From contig OY970201.1 in assembly GCA_963708245.1 (NCBI GenBank), forward strand, positions 1,736,001 to 1,800,000: a DNA stretch of 64,000 nucleotides, read 5' to 3'. Numbering within the stretch: position 1 is the first letter of the stretch; every line of letters starts with the position of its first letter. This DNA is from CAVYXK01 sp963708245 (GTDB lineage Bacteria > Pseudomonadota > Alphaproteobacteria > Acetobacterales > Acetobacteraceae). Shown in pieces: positions 60,649-64,000 of the stretch. The notes under the pieces were generated by a model. The model saw nothing but the letters and a program-made list of their open reading frames with translations, searched no databases and was not told the origin of the DNA. The translations under genes were made by a program, and so were the position numbers.

Positions 60649-62202
60649 TCAGGCCGCCACTTTCTCGGCGTGTGCGTCCTTGATGTCACGGAACGCTACC
60701 GCCGGGTTAAGCTCGGCAGCGCGTCGCATCATGAACGCCGAGGTGGCAAGGAACACCGGATCGCCGTCCACGTCATCGGCGATCGCGCCGCGATTCTGGG
60801 AAATGAAGCCGGCCAGCGCGGCACGATCCTCCGAACCGATCCACCGCGCCACCGCGTAGGGTGTCGGCTCCAGGCCGATCGCCACGCCATATTCGGCGCC
60901 TAGCCGCGCCACGAGCACGTCGAGCTGCAACGTGCCCACGACGCCCACGATCGGCGGCGCACCGTCCTGCGGACGAAAAAGCTGCACCACGCCCTCTTCC
61001 GCCAGCTCGGCCAGCGCCTGGCGCAGCTTCTTCGCCTTCATCGCATCGTCCAGCCGGACGCGTCGGAGGATTTCCGGCGCGAATGACGGCACACCGGTGA
61101 AATTCAGCTCCTCCCCGTCGGTCAACGTATCGCCGATGCGAAGCGTGCCGTGATTGGGGATTCCCACCACGTCTCCTGCGAATGCCTCCTCGGCAAGTTC
61201 GCGTTCGCGGGCAAAGAAGAATTGCGGCGCATGCAGCGGGATCAGCTTACAGGTGCGCACTTGCCGCAGCCGTATGCCGCGCGTCAGCCGCCCCGAGCAG
61301 ACACGGGCGAAGGCGATCCGGTCGCGATGGTTCGGATCCATGTTTGCCTGTATCTTGAACACGAGCGCGGTCAACGCTGGCTCACCAGCCTCGACAATGC
61401 GGGTATCCGCCGCTTGGGCGCGCGGCGGCGGCCCGTACTCAGCGAGGCCCTTCAGCAAGTCGCCGACGCCGATGCTCTTGATCGCGCTGCCGAAATAGAC
61501 CGGCGTAAGGTGCCCTTCAAGGAATGGCGCCCGCTCGAACTCGGGCAGCGCCGCGCGCACCAGGTCGAGCTCGTCGCCAAGCGCGACCAATCGGGGATCG
61601 GATTGCGGCAAATCGCCGGTCAGGTGCAGCTCTCGCCGGCGCAGGTCGTAAGTACCGGCGAAATCCGCCGCGCGCCCCACCGGCCAGCTTACCGGCGCAG
61701 TGTCCAGCGCCAGCGTCGAAGCAATCTCGTCCAGCAGTTCCAGCGGATCGCGACTCTCGCGGTCCATCTTGTTGATGAAGGTCACGATCGGGATGTCGCG
61801 CAGCCGGCAGATCTCGAACAGCTTGCGGGTGCGTGCCTCGATCCCCTTTGCGGCATCGATCACCATCACCGCCGAGTCGACCGCCGTCAGCGTGCGGTAC
61901 GTATCCTCCGAGAAATCCTCGTGGCCCGGCGTATCCAGCAGGTTGAAGACACAGCCGGCATGCTCGAAGGTCATCACCGAGGTAACCACGGAGATCCCGC
62001 GCTCCCGCTCGATGCCCATCCAGTCGGAGCGAGTTCGCCGGCGCTCGCCCTTCGCCCGCACGTTGCCGGCAAGCTGGATGGCCCCCCCGGCGCGCAACAG
62101 GTGCTCGGTCAGCGTGGTCTTGCCGGCATCGGGGTGGGAGATGATGGCGAAGGTGCGGCGGCGGGCGATCTCGGCGGCCAGGGGACGAGGCTGGTCGGTC
62201 AT
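60649..62202 (-). CDS. prfC: Peptide chain release factor 3
   Basis: GTPase that recycles RF1/RF2 from the ribosome. The 517-residue product has G1 SHPDAGKTTLTEH, the switch RERGISVVTSVM, G3 DTPGHEDFSEDT, G4 NKMDRE, and the RF3-specific later domains (PVYFGSAIKSIGVGDLL). Length matches RF3 rather than EF-G. Confidence 0.97.
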   Translation of the reverse strand: MTDQPRPLAAEIARRRTFAIISHPDAGKTTLTEHLLRAGGAIQLAGNVRAKGERRRTRSDWMGIERERGISVVTSVMTFEHAGCVFNLLDTPGHEDFSEDTYRTLTAVDSAVMVIDAAKGIEARTRKLFEICRLRDIPIVTFINKMDRESRDPLELLDEIASTLALDTAPVSWPVGRAADFAGTYDLRRRELHLTGDLPQSDPRLVALGDELDLVRAALPEFERAPFLEGHLTPVYFGSAIKSIGVGDLLKGLAEYGPPPRAQAADTRIVEAGEPALTALVFKIQANMDPNHRDRIAFARVCSGRLTRGIRLRQVRTCKLIPLHAPQFFFARERELAEEAFAGDVVGIPNHGTLRIGDTLTDGEELNFTGVPSFAPEILRRVRLDDAMKAKKLRQALAELAEEGVVQLFRPQDGAPPIVGVVGTLQLDVLVARLGAEYGVAIGLEPTPYAVARWIGSEDRAALAGFISQNRGAIADDVDGDPVFLATSAFMMRRAAELNPAVAFRDIKDAHAEKVAA

Positions 62203-62271
62203 ATGCTCCTCATGCGAAAGCGCCGGACGGAAGGCCCGCCCGGCGCCGCACCTTGCATATAGGAAGCCTGG

Positions 62272-62886
62272 TCAGCGGGAGTAGAACTCGACCACCAAGT
62301 TGGGTTCCATTTGTACCGGATACGGCACGTCGGTCAGTTTTGGCGCCCGGGCGAAGCGCCCCTTCATGGCGCGATGGTCCACCTCCAGATATTCCGGCAC
62401 GTCCCGGTCGGTGCTCTGGGAGGCGTCCAGCACCGCGGCGAGCTGCTTGGAACGGTCCTTCACCTCGATCGTGTCGTTGTCCTGCACAAGATAGGAAGGA
62501 ATGTTAACCCGCTTGCCGTTCACCAGCACGTGCCCGTGCGAGACGAACTGGCGGGCGGCGAAGGGGGTGACAGCGAATTTCATGCGGTACACCACCGCGT
62601 CCAGCCGGCGCTCCAGGAGCTCGATCAGCTTCTCCGAGGTGTCGCCCTTGCGGCGCACAGCTTCCTGATAATACTTGCGGAACTGTTTTTCGCCGATATT
62701 GCCGTAGTAGCCGCGCAGCTTCTGCTTGGCCATGAGCTGCACGCCGAAATCCGACGGCTTCTTGCGCCGCTGACCATGCTGGCCCGGGGCGTAGTCGCGG
62801 CGGTTGATCGGCGATTTCGCTCGGCCCCACAGGTTGACCCCGAGCCGGCGGTTGATCTTGAACTTGCTCTCGAGGCGCTTGGTCAT
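62272..62886 (-). CDS. rpsD: 30S ribosomal protein S4
   Basis: 204 residues, beginning MTKRLESKFKINRRLGVNLW, with YAPGQHGQRRKKPSDFG and the S4 RNA-binding domain (LERRLDAVVYRMKFA to VLVNGKRVNIPSYLV). It binds 16S rRNA early in 30S assembly. The ATG at 62886 is the family start; a longer open frame above it is not used. Confidence 0.97.
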   Translation of the reverse strand: MTKRLESKFKINRRLGVNLWGRAKSPINRRDYAPGQHGQRRKKPSDFGVQLMAKQKLRGYYGNIGEKQFRKYYQEAVRRKGDTSEKLIELLERRLDAVVYRMKFAVTPFAARQFVSHGHVLVNGKRVNIPSYLVQDNDTIEVKDRSKQLAAVLDASQSTDRDVPEYLEVDHRAMKGRFARAPKLTDVPYPVQMEPNLVVEFYSR

Positions 62887-63049
62887 CGGTGGCGCGCGGC
62901 CCTTCCTTGGTTGTTGCACCGGTAGGCCGCGCACGCAGCGCGGCGGGCCCAGGCCGGATGGGCCTGTCCGCGTTCCCGGCAGTGGGCGGCGGCTATAGGG
63001 GCCGCCCGGAGGCTTGTCAAACCGGTCGTTGCCCCATAGCAGGGGCGAC

Positions 63050-63253
63050 ATGATCGAGCGTGGCGACATCATCTGGCTCGGCATCGCCTCGGGCCTCGCC
63101 GGCGGCTTGGTCGGCGGCATTCTGCTCGGCGTTGGTATCGCCCTGGTGATCGCCCGCCATGCCATCGGGTGGCTGCTGATGGTGCCGGCAGCGCCGGCCG
63201 CCGCCTTGCCCGGTTGGATCATGGCGCTTCGGCTCGGCGCCCAGGTCCGCTAG
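63050..63253 (+). CDS. Small two-helix membrane protein
   Basis: 67 residues. Two hydrophobic segments rich in Gly/Ala (IIWLGIASGLAGGLVGGILL, then IGWLLMVPAAPAAALPGWIM). No family recognised. AGGGGC precedes the ATG at 63050. It ends five bases before the next gene. Confidence 0.55.
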   Translation: MIERGDIIWLGIASGLAGGLVGGILLGVGIALVIARHAIGWLLMVPAAPAAALPGWIMALRLGAQVR

Positions 63254-63257
63254 TCCG

Positions 63258-64000
63258 ATGCGCATCCACATTCAGAACCCGGGGGACGATCCGCTTTTCC
63301 ACATCTCGCCCGAGATGTGGCAGGCCGCTTCTGTCCGGGCCGGCGAAAGCGGCGAAGGCCACGAAGTCAGCTTCGCCGACGATCGAGCTGGGTTCACCGC
63401 GGCAATGACGGAAGCCGAGGCACTGGTCGGCGATAAGGACGCAATCCGCGCGTTGATGCCGTGCCCCGCCCCCAGGCTGCGCGTCCTGTTCGTCACCAGT
63501 GCCGGGCTCGACAACCTCGCCCCATTCGACTGGCTGCCGCCCGGCACGATGTTGCTCAACAACCGCGGCACCCATCAGACCAAGGCCGGCGAGTTCGGCA
63601 TCATGGCGTTGCTCATGCTGGCCAGCCGAATACCGCAAATCATCACCAACCAGCGGGCTGGGCGCTGGCAGAAACTGTGGGGCACGGCGCTTACCGGGCG
63701 GCGCGTCACAGTCATCGGGCTCGGCACGCTCGGCGGTGCGGTCGCAGCGCAAGCGGCAGGCTTCGGCATGCATGTCACGGGGGTGCGTACGCGCCCGGGA
63801 ACGCACCCGGCCTGTGCCGAGGTGGTCGCGGTCGCCGAGCTCGATCGCGTACTGCCGGCGACCGAGTTCCTCGTGCTGGCCTGTCCGCTTACTCCGACGA
63901 CGCGTGGCTTGATGGACCGCCGCCGCCTGGGCCTGCTGCCCCCGGGGGCCGGCTTGGTCAATATGGGGCGAGGTCCTCTGGCGGATCAGGACGCGATCTG
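63258..64000 (+). CDS. D-isomer-specific 2-hydroxyacid dehydrogenase, 5' part (runs off window)
   Basis: About 247 residues visible from the ATG at 63258. The substrate domain contains LFVTSAGLDNLAPFDWLP. The Rossmann domain has VTVIGLGTLGGAVAAQA and, later, LACPLTPTTRGLMD and LVNMGRGPL with the catalytic Arg region approaching. NAD-dependent reduction of 2-keto acids is the family role; substrate unknown. The C-terminal catalytic His is beyond the window. Confidence 0.9.
   Translation, partial: MRIHIQNPGDDPLFHISPEMWQAASVRAGESGEGHEVSFADDRAGFTAAMTEAEALVGDKDAIRALMPCPAPRLRVLFVTSAGLDNLAPFDWLPPGTMLLNNRGTHQTKAGEFGIMALLMLASRIPQIITNQRAGRWQKLWGTALTGRRVTVIGLGTLGGAVAAQAAGFGMHVTGVRTRPGTHPACAEVVAVAELDRVLPATEFLVLACPLTPTTRGLMDRRRLGLLPPGAGLVNMGRGPLADQDAI

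Noticed and set aside
1..64000. CRISPR arrays and tRNA genes
   Set aside because: No regularly spaced direct repeats and no tRNA-like T-loop/anticodon arrangement were seen by eye; a covariance-model scan could still find one.

Overview
This is a GC-rich alphaproteobacterial chromosome segment. It holds a complete-looking dcw cluster with translationally coupled genes, an alphaproteobacterial-type RNase P RNA, rpmB, rpsD, prfC, topA and plsY. The long Pro-rich FtsL and the general gene content suggest an Acetobacteraceae-like member of the Rhodospirillales. That placement is inference; no 16S rRNA gene or other definitive marker is in the window.

Layout. 1-13.0 kb (minus strand): mraZ-rsmH-ftsL-(44-codon ORF)-ftsI-murE-murF-mraY-murD-ftsW-murG-murC, which makes UDP-MurNAc-pentapeptide and lipid II and carries septal synthesis functions. 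Nearly every junction is an ATGA, GTGA or TGATG overlap. A four-copy MraZ-type box lies upstream, followed by rnpB. 13.6-28.4 kb: mixed housekeeping and small genes (amidase, DjlA-like, ilvD, exonuclease III, Nudix, Atm1-type ABC exporter, rpmB, DUF2272 and DUF2784 genes, vapBC, and a CoA-transferase / enoyl-CoA hydratase / radical SAM group).

28.4-44.9 kb is an accessory island of nested mobile DNA. It holds an IS66-family element with a clear 8-bp target duplication, two group II introns with different maturases, an internally deleted third intron, two copies of a 104-bp inverted-repeat element, an arsenic operon (arsR-arsI-arsC-aqpS-arsC2-MFS) bracketed by an intact and a deleted copy of one intron type, a ribbon-helix-helix gene plus PHB-depolymerase-like esterase bracketed by ~45-bp direct repeats, a mazEF-like pair, and an ISNCY/IS1202-type insertion sequence with a 16-bp target duplication that abuts the end of topA.

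44.9-64 kb: topA, dprA (broken by one in-frame TAA), plsY, an epimerase, a polar amino-acid ABC transporter, an aldo-keto reductase, a TetR/VOC divergent pair with two perfect operators, a peptide-type binding protein, assorted hydrolases, prfC, rpsD, and the 5' part of a D-2-hydroxyacid dehydrogenase that runs off the window.

The most unusual signals are a C/G-rich palindromic repeat inserted in frame inside the essential genes murG and murD, a coupled 44-codon ORF that exactly fills the ftsL-ftsI gap, and the nested repeat/intron/IS architecture of the arsenic island. I saw no CRISPR array, tRNA gene, prophage or obvious new defence system.
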